A DNA stretch of 64,000 nt from Candidatus Poribacteria bacterium (GTDB taxonomy: Bacteria; Poribacteria; WGA-4E; WGA-3G). This document shows, one piece after another, positions 8,910 through 17,428 of this stretch. Below the pieces are notes generated by a model that worked only from the letters and a program-made list of their open reading frames with translations, had not been told where the DNA came from and searched no databases. Every line of letters starts with the position of its first letter. The first letter of the stretch is position 1. The stretch covers positions 45,364-109,363 of the forward strand of contig JAPPES010000031.1 of NCBI GenBank assembly GCA_028824125.1, written 5' to 3'. The translations under genes and the position numbers were made by a program.

Positions 8910-8970
8910 ATGTTTAAATGCCAAGATATTACCTTGTTCTTAAAAGTTCAAAGTAAAGAGGATTAATCAA

Positions 8971-9105
8971 ATGAACATAGCAATTATCATCATAGGTACA
9001 GTCGCTGCAATAGTGGGCATTAGTGTTGCGACTTGGTCCATCATAGACACCAGAAAACGGTATAATGAGGAATATAGGAAGGAAAAACACCGTGCAGAAG
9101 ATTAA
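8971..9105 (+). CDS. 44-residue single-helix membrane protein
   Basis: An ATG at 8971, preceded by AGAGGA about eight bases upstream, opens a frame encoding a hydrophobic helix (residues 2-25, with IIIIGTVAAIVG) and then a highly charged tail (RKRYNEEYRKEKHRAED). The arrangement of one helix plus a charged cytosolic tail is typical of genuine small membrane proteins rather than random ORFs. It follows another membrane-protein gene and may share its promoter. Function unknown. Confidence 0.5.
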   Translation: MNIAIIIIGTVAAIVGISVATWSIIDTRKRYNEEYRKEKHRAED

Positions 9106-9287
9106 GAATGTTATCTTTCTTATCCAGCCAATCCTATAAATCGTGCCGGATGCAGCATGTGCATTCGGCATTGATTTAGTGCTTTATAGACTTTACGGGA
9201 AAGAAAATGTATGGGAATCATAGAGTGACTAAACACGAATAGTGGCGCTGTCGTTGTGCGGACAGAAAAGGATCGAATTAATCTTCA

Positions 9288-9315
9288 TTCAAGAAGGGAA
9301 TGCATAAGTCCTGAA
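9288..9315. repeat. Remnant end of the AGGACTTACGCA element (family D)
   Basis: AAGAAGGGAATGCATAAGTCCTGAATTA matches the right end of the complete element at 27710-27871 (GGGGGAATGCGTAAATCCTG then AATTAA). It abuts the TAA stop of the minus-strand FG-GAP gene. No left end was found nearby. The rest of 9106-9287 shows nothing recognised. Confidence 0.45.
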
Positions 9316-10980
9316 TTAGCGATTTTCTTCAATTCGGATGGCTTGATTCGCTGAAAAATTTTCAAGCTTTTGGATATGCCCTCCCTGCCAATTCACTTCA
9401 ATTGTCTGCACTTTTGAATGTGTGCCAAGCCCGAAAAGTAGGGCACGTTCGCTTCCAGATGCGTAGCTGCCGCCGCAGGAAACTTCTTTGACCTGCGTTT
9501 TATCACCTGTCTCCACCTTAACTTTAGCACCAATTCCGTCACGGTTGCTTTTAGTACCGACTAATTGGATTTTTAACCAATTACCCACTATTTTGGAATC
9601 ATTTCGCAGCAGTATAGGCTTTCCGCCACAACATGAGATTAGAATATCCGCGTCGCCATCGTTATCATAGTCCCCGATAGCGGTGCCGCGCGCTACAACG
9701 GGACGTGTGAAAAACGTCCCTGCTGCTTTAGATATTTCTTTGAAACTTCCTGTTCCAGTGTTTTGAAAAAATTGACACGTTTGTTTGTAAGAGAGGGAAG
9801 GTGTGATTTGTGAGACGTTATCCCACACATGCCCATTTGCGACAAAGAGATCTAACGTGCCGTTATTGTCCGCGTCAAGAAATTGGGTGCCAAAACCGAG
9901 TTGTGAAAAACTGGGTTCAGCAAGTCCTGATTCAAACGTGGTCATTGTGTAAAGCCCACCTCCATCGTTGTGAAAGAGGCTATTTACTTCCAACGAGAAA
10001 TTTGTGACAAAAAGGTCTAACATCCCGTCGTTATCATAATCGCCATTTGCAATGCCCATACTTGCTGTAGCGCGTCCCTCCGAATTAAATGCAATCCCTG
10101 CTGTAATCGCATCATCAGTAAATGTGCCATTCCCGTTGTTCCGGTAAAGAAAATCTTGAACAGCATCGTTAGCTACGAAAATATCGGAAAAACCGTCGTT
10201 ATTATAATCTGTCCAAAGAACGCCTAATCCTTTTCCCGCATTGCGCACGCCTGACCGTGCAGTGACATCTGTAAACGTGCCGTCACCATTGTTGCGGTAG
10301 AGTGTGTCTCTTGCGCCGGGATATTCGTGTGGGCCACAGTAAATATGAACACCTTCAAGTGAACACGCATGCGCTGTTTCAATATGGTAATCAAGGTAAT
10401 TCACCACATACAGATCAAGGTATCCATCAAGGTTGTAGTCACCAAAGGATGCACTGACGCTCCAGTGGGAATCGCCAACACCAGCATGGGATGTAACATC
10501 GGTAAAAGTGCCATCACCATTATTGCGGTAGAGTTGATTTCTCCCAAAATTTGTGAGATATAGGTCTGCATCGCCATCGTTGTCGTAATCAGCGGAGAGA
10601 CATCCCATGCCGTAGCCGTTATTTTTCTGAAATCCAGCTTGAGCGGTAACATCGGTAAAAGTGCCATCACCATTGTTGCGATAAAGAACGTTCATCTGAT
10701 CAGGTGGGGTGCGAGATTGAGAAGCGTTCTCACAAGATTTGCCACTGTTGACCAAATAGATATCAAGGAAACCATCGTTGTCATAGTCGAAAAAGAGGCA
10801 ACCAGCACCCATCGTTTCAGGTAGATATTTTTCTTTTGATACGCCGTTGATGTGTCTAAAATGGATTCCAGCTGCTTCGGTTTGATCGGTGAAGTGGATA
10901 GCTGTTTCATCTGCGCTTAAATACAGATAGGATGTGGAGAATAATACGCAGAAAAGTAGTAGATGAGAGGCTTTTTTCAT
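9316..10980 (-). CDS. Exported FG-GAP/VCBS repeat protein with ASPIC/UnbV domain (CRTAC1-like)
   Basis: A 554-residue protein with a signal peptide in the first ~25 residues and a seven-fold series of calcium-binding FG-GAP blades. Each blade has a DxDxDG-type loop: DYDNDGFLD, DYDNDGDAD, DYNLDGYLD, DYNNDGFSD, DYDNDGMLD, DADNNGTLD, DYDNDGDAD. The C-terminal ~90 residues are the ASPIC/UnbV domain (NWLKIQL, GIGAKVKV, SGSERALLFGLG). Expected fold: an extracytoplasmic beta-propeller. Its start lies 27 bp after the TPR gene and it is last in a four-gene minus-strand operon. ATG at 10980 is preferred over an upstream TTG because it begins the signal peptide directly. Its role (adhesion, scaffold or enzyme) is unknown. 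Confidence 0.88.
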   Translation of the reverse strand: MKKASHLLLFCVLFSTSYLYLSADETAIHFTDQTEAAGIHFRHINGVSKEKYLPETMGAGCLFFDYDNDGFLDIYLVNSGKSCENASQSRTPPDQMNVLYRNNGDGTFTDVTAQAGFQKNNGYGMGCLSADYDNDGDADLYLTNFGRNQLYRNNGDGTFTDVTSHAGVGDSHWSVSASFGDYNLDGYLDLYVVNYLDYHIETAHACSLEGVHIYCGPHEYPGARDTLYRNNGDGTFTDVTARSGVRNAGKGLGVLWTDYNNDGFSDIFVANDAVQDFLYRNNGNGTFTDDAITAGIAFNSEGRATASMGIANGDYDNDGMLDLFVTNFSLEVNSLFHNDGGGLYTMTTFESGLAEPSFSQLGFGTQFLDADNNGTLDLFVANGHVWDNVSQITPSLSYKQTCQFFQNTGTGSFKEISKAAGTFFTRPVVARGTAIGDYDNDGDADILISCCGGKPILLRNDSKIVGNWLKIQLVGTKSNRDGIGAKVKVETGDKTQVKEVSCGGSYASGSERALLFGLGTHSKVQTIEVNWQGGHIQKLENFSANQAIRIEENR

Positions 10981-11007
10981 CAAATAGAATGATTGTAGCA
11001 AGTACTA

Positions 11008-13326
11008 TCAAGGAGAATTGGGGGGTGGATTCTTCATTAACTTCGTAATTTTGTCCAACTGTTGGCGTGCATGCGGCACGATACTGCTGTCCGGATATGT
11101 GGTGAGCAGCGTTGTGTAGGTATTCAAAGCATTCGTAAAATCTCTCTTTTTTTGATAAATTTCTGCAATTTGCGTTAGTGCTTCAGCAGCTAACGGACCT
11201 TCTTGTGAAACGATTTGTCGGTATGAATGAAGCGCATCGCCGTAAGCGTTTTGGGAACGATATATTGAACCGAGAAGCATCCACACATCATCAACAATTA
11301 GAGATTTTGGATAAAGTGTAATCGTATCTTCACACTGTGTAATTGCGGCTTCAATATCACCCGTTAAGTAGAGTTGAAGAGCGTTCGCGTAATCGGTTAG
11401 CGGTACAGAGAAATAGTCAGTATTCTCCTGAATCAAGGCAATTCGTTCTAACGCGTTGTTCGTGAGTTTATCCGATTTTGAGATATGGATGACCTTTTTA
11501 TAATTTGTAACAGCGTTGTTGAAATCCGCTCCGAAGAAGTATGAGTCTCCTATCAGCTTTCGTGCAGTTGCACTTGCGCGATTAGTGCTGTCGGCAATTG
11601 GTGTTAAAACCTCTCTTGCAAGGGTATATCTCTTTAGCAGAAGATGACATTCACCTAAAACCAACTGTGCCGCACTAAATTGATTGGATATTAAACGGCG
11701 TCTAAGCAGGGGTTGAATGGTGATTTGCGCGGCTTTCGGATCATGAAGACCATGCAATTGTATCTGTGCCAACAGCAGTTGACTGTCAATAGGAGCAGCA
11801 CTGTTCTTATTCATTTCTTGGAGGATATTGACTGCCTCACCCCACTGCTCAGCATTTTGAAACAGCTTTACAAGTTTATACCGTGTATTTGTGAGTACCC
11901 TCATGTCTGTAGACAACTGCAACAGTTTTTTATAGTAATTTATTGCAAATTGGTTTTGATTGCGTTCTAACGTATTTCCAAATCTCTCTAATGTTGCGTC
12001 AATGTAAGTAGGATAGTTTCTGTGGAGTTGCGTGAATGTTTTCAGTGCTTCGTCGAGTTGTCCGGCATAGAAGAAAAGTTCACCTAAAGTCAGCGCGATG
12101 TTAAGATTTCGCGGTGCAGCCTGATATGATTTTTGGAACTGTGCTATCAGTTTTTCACGAAGCGGTTTTTGTCTGTCACCTTGATAAATCTCAAGCATCG
12201 CTGTCCATATAGATTCACGTTGACTGCCACTGGGGCCAACACTTTCCAACCCATCAAGACAAGTAGCAGCTGCTTTTTCAATATCACCCTGAATTTTATG
12301 TGTTGCCGCAAGCTGCGTATAGAGATACCCGTATCGTGGGTTTGCATTTATTGCCTGTTGAAATGCTGCTATCGCTTCAGGGTACATCTTGTGAGAGAGA
12401 TAAATTGTCCCAAGTTGCTGATATTGATCAGTTTCTCCTGCGACCAATTTTTTCCATTCAGCTATCGCCTGTTCCTTGTTGCCAAGTTCAATATAGAGAG
12501 AACCGAGTTTTCGGCGGATAGAAGTATTTGCAGGATTTTTTTCAAGCACGCCCTTGTAGAGTTCCAATGCTTGTTGATATTTCCCTTGCTGTTGGTATAA
12601 CTTTGCAAGTTCCTCCAAAAGAGTGGTGTCACTTGGATTTAGTTTCATCCGTTCCGTAATGAGTTTTTCTGCTTCTGCATAACGTTCATTTTCAGTATAT
12701 AAACGGACAAGGCTGCTTATTGCAGATGAGCGATAGATGGAATTCGGAAAATTATCAAGAAAGGACTTGTAACTTGCCATTGCCTCTTCATGTCTTCCTT
12801 CTACGTATTCATAGTAGGCAGTGAGGTAGGCAGCAATAGCAGCCGCGGAACTGTTAGGATGTTGTTTTACAATATGTTTGCATAACACTATCGCCTCTTT
12901 AAACTGATAGCGTTGACTATAGAGGTTAGAAAGTTGATGGACAGACTGCGTTGCATAAGACCCATCAGGATTATCATCAATAATTTCCTTGAAGATGCGG
13001 CGCGCTTCTGCGTCTTCACCAAGTTTTGCGTAGCTTTGCCCTAACATAAGCCGCATAGAATCTATTTGGGGCTGCGTAAGTTTAATTTTAAGCAGTGCTT
13101 GATATGCTTTAATCGCTTCGGCGTACCTCCGTTCATAGTAGTGATCGTTTGCGTCCTGAATAGCGTTTAATGTTTGTAGCCTTGCTGCTGGGTCATCTTT
13201 AGGTTGCACTTGTGCAAAGACATCGGTACGTGTGCCTATGCTGATAAAGAGGAATACCGTTATAATTGGAACTGATATTAAAATTTGCTTTAAGCAAGCA
13301 ATTGATTGTAGTATTTTTATATTCAT
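11008..13326 (-). CDS. Exported tetratricopeptide-repeat protein
   Basis: A 772-residue protein with an N-terminal signal or anchor (about 8-36) followed by an almost unbroken TPR superhelix. Typical 34-residue units are visible, such as AEAIKAYQALLK, EEAMASYKSFLDNFP, QQALELYKGVLEKNP and NALNTYTTLLTTYPDS. It ends in a short proline-rich tail. TPR arrays act as protein-protein scaffolds, and together with the FG-GAP and VWA products this suggests a cell-envelope complex. Spacing is 12 bp to the upstream amidohydrolase gene and 27 bp to the downstream FG-GAP gene. Partner identity is not visible. Confidence 0.85.
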   Translation of the reverse strand: MNIKILQSIACLKQILISVPIITVFLFISIGTRTDVFAQVQPKDDPAARLQTLNAIQDANDHYYERRYAEAIKAYQALLKIKLTQPQIDSMRLMLGQSYAKLGEDAEARRIFKEIIDDNPDGSYATQSVHQLSNLYSQRYQFKEAIVLCKHIVKQHPNSSAAAIAAYLTAYYEYVEGRHEEAMASYKSFLDNFPNSIYRSSAISSLVRLYTENERYAEAEKLITERMKLNPSDTTLLEELAKLYQQQGKYQQALELYKGVLEKNPANTSIRRKLGSLYIELGNKEQAIAEWKKLVAGETDQYQQLGTIYLSHKMYPEAIAAFQQAINANPRYGYLYTQLAATHKIQGDIEKAAATCLDGLESVGPSGSQRESIWTAMLEIYQGDRQKPLREKLIAQFQKSYQAAPRNLNIALTLGELFFYAGQLDEALKTFTQLHRNYPTYIDATLERFGNTLERNQNQFAINYYKKLLQLSTDMRVLTNTRYKLVKLFQNAEQWGEAVNILQEMNKNSAAPIDSQLLLAQIQLHGLHDPKAAQITIQPLLRRRLISNQFSAAQLVLGECHLLLKRYTLAREVLTPIADSTNRASATARKLIGDSYFFGADFNNAVTNYKKVIHISKSDKLTNNALERIALIQENTDYFSVPLTDYANALQLYLTGDIEAAITQCEDTITLYPKSLIVDDVWMLLGSIYRSQNAYGDALHSYRQIVSQEGPLAAEALTQIAEIYQKKRDFTNALNTYTTLLTTYPDSSIVPHARQQLDKITKLMKNPPPNSP

Positions 13327-13338
13327 AATCCTTTTTCG

Positions 13339-14514
13339 TTACCTATTTCCCATTAAGCCGATGCTTGTGGTAAGTGCCATGCCGTAAATCATACTGGTTT
13401 CGTCTATATCAAACTGTGGGTGATGGCACATATTAACGATACCTTTCTGTTCATTTCCCGCGCCAACCATGACAAAGCAGGCGGGAATCTTCTCTGAATA
13501 GCACGCAAAATCCTCCCCACCGAGGATTGGCGGTATCGGAAAAATAACATTCTCTTTGCCAACTAATGCTTTTGCAGATGAGACTACCGTGTCAACACAA
13601 GGTTCATGGTTGTAAGTTACCGGACATCCCTCCTGATAGGCAAACGTGTAAGTTGCCTCATGTGCATTTGCGATTCCAGCGATAAGGTTTTCCAACTGTG
13701 TCCTTACCCGTTTCTGGACATCTTTGTCCAGTGTGCGAACCGTACCGCCAAGTGTTACAGAAGGCGGAATAACGTTTTTGGCATCTCCCCCATGAAACTG
13801 TGTAACACTAACCACAGCGGAGTCAAGCGGATCCACATTTCTTGAGACAATTGATTGTGCAGCATTTACAAATTGTGTGCCAACAACAATTGGGTCAACA
13901 GTGAGATGTGGAAAAGCAGCGTGTCCACCCCTTCCCGTGATTGTAATCTCAAATGTATCCGATTGTGCAAGCATGGGACCTGTACACGTAGCATATTGAC
14001 CCACCGAATAGAGCGGAAAAACATGGATGCCGTAGATTTCGTCTACATCATCAAGCACTCCATCTTCTATCATTGCTGGTGCACCACCGGGGAACGCTTC
14101 TTCACAAGGTTGAAAGATAAATCGGATATTTACTTTGAGACTACTTTTGAGATGCGATAGGATTCTGGCTGTGCCAATAAGCATAGCGGTGTGTGCATCG
14201 TGTCCACATAAGTGTGCTTTACCATCAATTTTTGATTTATAGGGCACATCAGTTTGTTCCTGAATTGGGAGGGCATCCATATCTGCGCGCAACGCGATTC
14301 GTTTTGTTGCCCCAGAAACTTCTAAATCACCGACAACCCCAGTTTTTCCGATGCCGGTTTTAACTGATATGCCGAGGGTATTAAGAGCGTCTGCTGCAAT
14401 CCCAGCTGTACGTTCAACATCAAACCTGAGTTCAGGATGTTGGTGAATATCACGTCGAATGGTTACAATGTCATTATAATGCTGATGACACTGTTCAAAT
14501 ATTATATCTTTCAT
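13339..14514 (-). CDS. M20 family amidohydrolase (N-acyl-amino acid / hippurate hydrolase type)
   Basis: A 391-residue cytosolic metallo-amidohydrolase of the M20D type. Metal-site motifs are LCGHDAHTAM (Cys-Gly-His-Asp, ~103-112), the catalytic-base region CEEAFPGGAPAMIEDG (~137-151) and the C-terminal H in MCHHPQFDID. The lid or dimerisation domain sits at ~180-290. Length matches hippurate hydrolases and N-acetyl-L-amino acid amidohydrolases. The reaction is hydrolysis of an N-acyl bond; the exact substrate cannot be inferred. The gene starts five bases after the stop of the VWA gene and so is almost certainly co-transcribed and possibly coupled. Confidence 0.88.
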   Translation of the reverse strand: MKDIIFEQCHQHYNDIVTIRRDIHQHPELRFDVERTAGIAADALNTLGISVKTGIGKTGVVGDLEVSGATKRIALRADMDALPIQEQTDVPYKSKIDGKAHLCGHDAHTAMLIGTARILSHLKSSLKVNIRFIFQPCEEAFPGGAPAMIEDGVLDDVDEIYGIHVFPLYSVGQYATCTGPMLAQSDTFEITITGRGGHAAFPHLTVDPIVVGTQFVNAAQSIVSRNVDPLDSAVVSVTQFHGGDAKNVIPPSVTLGGTVRTLDKDVQKRVRTQLENLIAGIANAHEATYTFAYQEGCPVTYNHEPCVDTVVSSAKALVGKENVIFPIPPILGGEDFACYSEKIPACFVMVGAGNEQKGIVNMCHHPQFDIDETSMIYGMALTTSIGLMGNR

Positions 14515-14519
14515 TACGA

Positions 14520-16103
14520 TTATTGATATGTTAAAGTTCTGCGTAAAATACTTTTGTGTCCTCGATCATTTTCAAGACGATAGATGACAGTGTAGATGCC
14601 GGGAATAGTTTGAAATGCGTTACTATTAAGCACAGGTGTTAATTCAATTTCTGTTGAAGTATCCGGGATTTCTCTTTTTTCTATGAATGGCCCATAGCAT
14701 CTTTCACCTAAAGGGTTAAGCACCTTCCATGTCAACGTCAGTTGCTTCGGACGCGGCGGGTTGTTAACGTATACTGTGATTTTATCACCGACAGTGCTAC
14801 CATCAATACTAAGTATTCCCAATTTTGATAACATCTTCACTGTTAATGTTAACGGCGGCACATATTCGAGATAGCCTTTTCCGGGAATTGCGCGCCAAGT
14901 GCCACCTGTAGCAAGTGCAATCTGCTTGATAGGCAGGTAATCAAGTCCAATCACATCAACGCGAACCTGTTCCTTTTGCAAGGTCGCAATAACCTCGTCC
15001 AGACTATAAGCAGACCTACCGTCAAAATCGGCATCATGAAATGCAGCATCGCTCGCAAGAATGAAAAAACGTTGTGCGTTTCGGCGGAATTTTATCTTTT
15101 TCAATGCTGCCATGAGCGCATCTAATCCTGCCTCCGAAATGTCTCCGCCGTGATCAACGTCTATCTTGAAAAGCCAGTTTTTGAAGGTGCCGATATCATC
15201 TGTTCGTCCATGTGTTCTGGTTTTATCCGTAAATGTTACCAACCCATAAGTAGCATCATTCCCGTTTCGTTGGAAAGCATCAAAAACGTATTCAAAATAT
15301 GCGCGGATACCGCGTATGTTGTCTACCATACTTGCAGTTTCATCAAGAATGAAAACGACATCAACCTTTTTTGTTGTCGTTGCTGCTGCCAGTTCTTGCG
15401 CGATATCCTTCATCATTTTGATATAGATTCCGCCTACTTTACCTTCACCGGCATAGCTGCCACCTCCCCATGTATTACCCATTCCTGTTGCTCGGAGTGC
15501 TTCCCCGCGCTGACTTCCATAATTAATCTTCGGAGTGCCGACTTGTAGCGATGCACCGTTTAGTGTACCATTCGCGTCTAAAACAAGCCTCTCTGTATCC
15601 GCTTGCGGTGCCGCAGGTGTCGTATCAGATACTGCTGATACAGCAAACAGCTCACGATTTATTTTAACAGTTGTTTGCGTGTTCGGTTTTTGTGTTATTT
15701 TCGTGTTCCGAACAGTGGAAACACCATCAACGACAGTGCCTCCATGTTTTCGGGAATCACTCAAGCTGTTTTGCCTACGCATTTGATCAGTAGGAATATA
15801 TTCTTGATCACTGTCAGCTGTTAGCCAATCGGTGTTCAAAACAATACTCGGTTTTGGTGTTGGCGGTTTTTCGTCCTCTTCTACAGTAGATGTTTTAAGT
15901 TCAGGCGAAGGCGATTTTTTAAATACTTCTGGCGGTTTGGCAACTGCAGCACGGGGTATCTGAAAAATGTCAACGATAGGCCACTTTCTGTAAAGTAGCT
16001 GCGATTCATCTGTCGGAGAAAACCACCATACACACAGCAGCAGAACAATGTGGATAAATAGTGAATATATCAGATATGGATGTTTATTTTTTCTATATTT
16101 CAT
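14520..16103 (-). CDS. TonB-like N-terminal anchor fused to a von Willebrand factor A domain
   Basis: A 527-residue protein. Residues 8-27 form one membrane helix with the SLFIHIVLLL pattern usual at the start of TonB-type proteins. A proline- and serine-rich periplasmic linker follows to about 230. A VWA domain (about 248-420) starts at DVVFILDETASM; its MIDAS has DxTxS in place of DxSxS, and GGDISEAG is the next conserved element. A beta-rich C-terminal region (about 430-527) resembles an Ig-like fold. It is the first gene of the operon with M20, TPR and FG-GAP genes. The role is inferred to be an envelope scaffold; no signalling domain is present. Confidence 0.75.
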   Translation of the reverse strand: MKYRKNKHPYLIYSLFIHIVLLLCVWWFSPTDESQLLYRKWPIVDIFQIPRAAVAKPPEVFKKSPSPELKTSTVEEDEKPPTPKPSIVLNTDWLTADSDQEYIPTDQMRRQNSLSDSRKHGGTVVDGVSTVRNTKITQKPNTQTTVKINRELFAVSAVSDTTPAAPQADTERLVLDANGTLNGASLQVGTPKINYGSQRGEALRATGMGNTWGGGSYAGEGKVGGIYIKMMKDIAQELAAATTTKKVDVVFILDETASMVDNIRGIRAYFEYVFDAFQRNGNDATYGLVTFTDKTRTHGRTDDIGTFKNWLFKIDVDHGGDISEAGLDALMAALKKIKFRRNAQRFFILASDAAFHDADFDGRSAYSLDEVIATLQKEQVRVDVIGLDYLPIKQIALATGGTWRAIPGKGYLEYVPPLTLTVKMLSKLGILSIDGSTVGDKITVYVNNPPRPKQLTLTWKVLNPLGERCYGPFIEKREIPDTSTEIELTPVLNSNAFQTIPGIYTVIYRLENDRGHKSILRRTLTYQ

Positions 16104-16123
16104 TTTAGCACAAGTCGTATATT

Positions 16124-16280
16124 TATAGTAAAATCCTCAATTACCTGGACATTGGCGAGGTTGGGAAACCTCGCCAGCAGAGGTGTACACCTGCATTGGA
16201 TAGAAAATGACCGAATTAATAACTTAATCTTCGGACAGTTTGTGCTACAGAAGTGTCTCATTAATTGTAAGTTTACTATA
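16124..16280. repeat. Family B inverted-repeat element, copy 2
   Basis: The ends are TATAGTAAAA and GTTTACTATA. The core contains the hairpin GGCGAGG-TTGGGAAA-CCTCGCC at 16154-16175 and a TTTGTGCTACAGAAGTGTC segment found in other copies. It fills most of the gap between the VWA and GTPase genes, and its right end contributes the TAG stop of the GTPase gene. Confidence 0.75.
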
Positions 16281-17235
16281 AATGAAATTCAACAACATCT
16301 CCATCATAAATCACATCATCACGGCTAACAGGTTGGCCATCAAGCCATTCGGGTCCCCATATCCGAGCAAATTTGAATTCGGCAAAATCTTTGTGTAAGC
16401 CGAGCGCAGCATCGAGGACAGTTGAACCGTTCGGGAGAACAATCGGGGCATCACGTTCTATCGATTTACCGGGTGCTTTCGGATAAATTCGGACAATGTT
16501 TAATGTGTTATAAAGTGTTTGCAACAAAGTCTCTTTGCCTTCGCCTGTTTCCGCAGAGATGGGATAGATTTGTAACTCGTCTCCATAAAACTCTGTCAGA
16601 ATCTCTAACCTGTCTGGTGCCCCTGGTGCGTCCAATTGATTAGCAACAACGAGGTATCTGCCCTCGTCATCCTCAACATCGTCTTTTTGATCGTTAAACA
16701 CTGTTAACACTACATCTAATTCGTCTAACAGACCATCGCTGGCAAGACTCACGACCCCTAAGCGCAAATCAGCATTTCTAACTAACGTCAACACCGTTGA
16801 CGAAATGAAATCAGGCATAATAGAAGGTGTATCAATAAGTTGGAATTGGATATTTTCATATTGGAGCATTCCGACAACAGGCATGGTGGTCGTGTAGGGA
16901 GTGGGGGATACCTCAGATTTTGCTTTTGTGAAATTGGAGAGCATAAGCGACTTACCGCTATTTGGTGGCCCCAACATTACAATTTGTCCAGCCCCCTGCT
17001 TCGGAATATGTTCGCTATATCTCTTTTTGCCCGCCCCTTTGCTCCCTTTTGCAGACGGCCCTTTTTTTATGACAGCAATACGTTTGCGAAGATCAGATAC
17101 AACTTTCTCTGTGCCTTTGTGTTTCGGAACAATGCGCAACATTTCCTCTAACAGGCTAAGTCGTTCCTCATCTGTTTTAGCTGCTTCATGTTGATGTTTG
17201 AGTTTATAGTATGTTGGAGGTAGATTTGCTGGCAT
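16276..17235 (-). CDS. TGS-domain GTPase of the Obg/DRG superfamily
   Basis: A 319-residue protein. A helical N-terminal segment (1-80, rich in K/R) precedes a G domain: G1 LGPPNSGKSLM (~88-98), G2 threonines in TPYTTTMP, G3 IDTPSIM (DxxG replaced by DTPS) and G4 VANQLD (NKxD altered to NQLD). A C-terminal TGS domain (~240-319) follows. The altered G3 and G4 are also seen in some DRG-like bacterial proteins and may change nucleotide specificity. The start at 17235 has CGGAG seven bases upstream; an upstream in-frame ATG at 17262 lacks this. The TAG stop lies inside the end of a repeat element. Probably ribosome- or translation-associated, by family. Confidence 0.8.
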   Translation of the reverse strand: MPANLPPTYYKLKHQHEAAKTDEERLSLLEEMLRIVPKHKGTEKVVSDLRKRIAVIKKGPSAKGSKGAGKKRYSEHIPKQGAGQIVMLGPPNSGKSLMLSNFTKAKSEVSPTPYTTTMPVVGMLQYENIQFQLIDTPSIMPDFISSTVLTLVRNADLRLGVVSLASDGLLDELDVVLTVFNDQKDDVEDDEGRYLVVANQLDAPGAPDRLEILTEFYGDELQIYPISAETGEGKETLLQTLYNTLNIVRIYPKAPGKSIERDAPIVLPNGSTVLDAALGLHKDFAEFKFARIWGPEWLDGQPVSRDDVIYDGDVVEFHL

Positions 17236-17428
17236 GATTGGACTCCGACTCTTTGTTTGCAATCTCTCTCAAAAACTGATAAAATCAAAGAGGTTATTGT
17301 CTGAAATGCAAGTGATTAACGCTAATAAATATAAGCGTCAAATAAAGTGTTGTTGTGCAAAACGAGTTATGGAAATGCTACAATTTAACTACTAATTTGT
17401 CTTAACATAATATCAAAAATACATTCTT

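Noticed and set aside
12133..12600. Plus-strand frame inside the TPR gene
   Set aside because: Cysteine- and phenylalanine-rich antisense translation of TPR codons; no SD.
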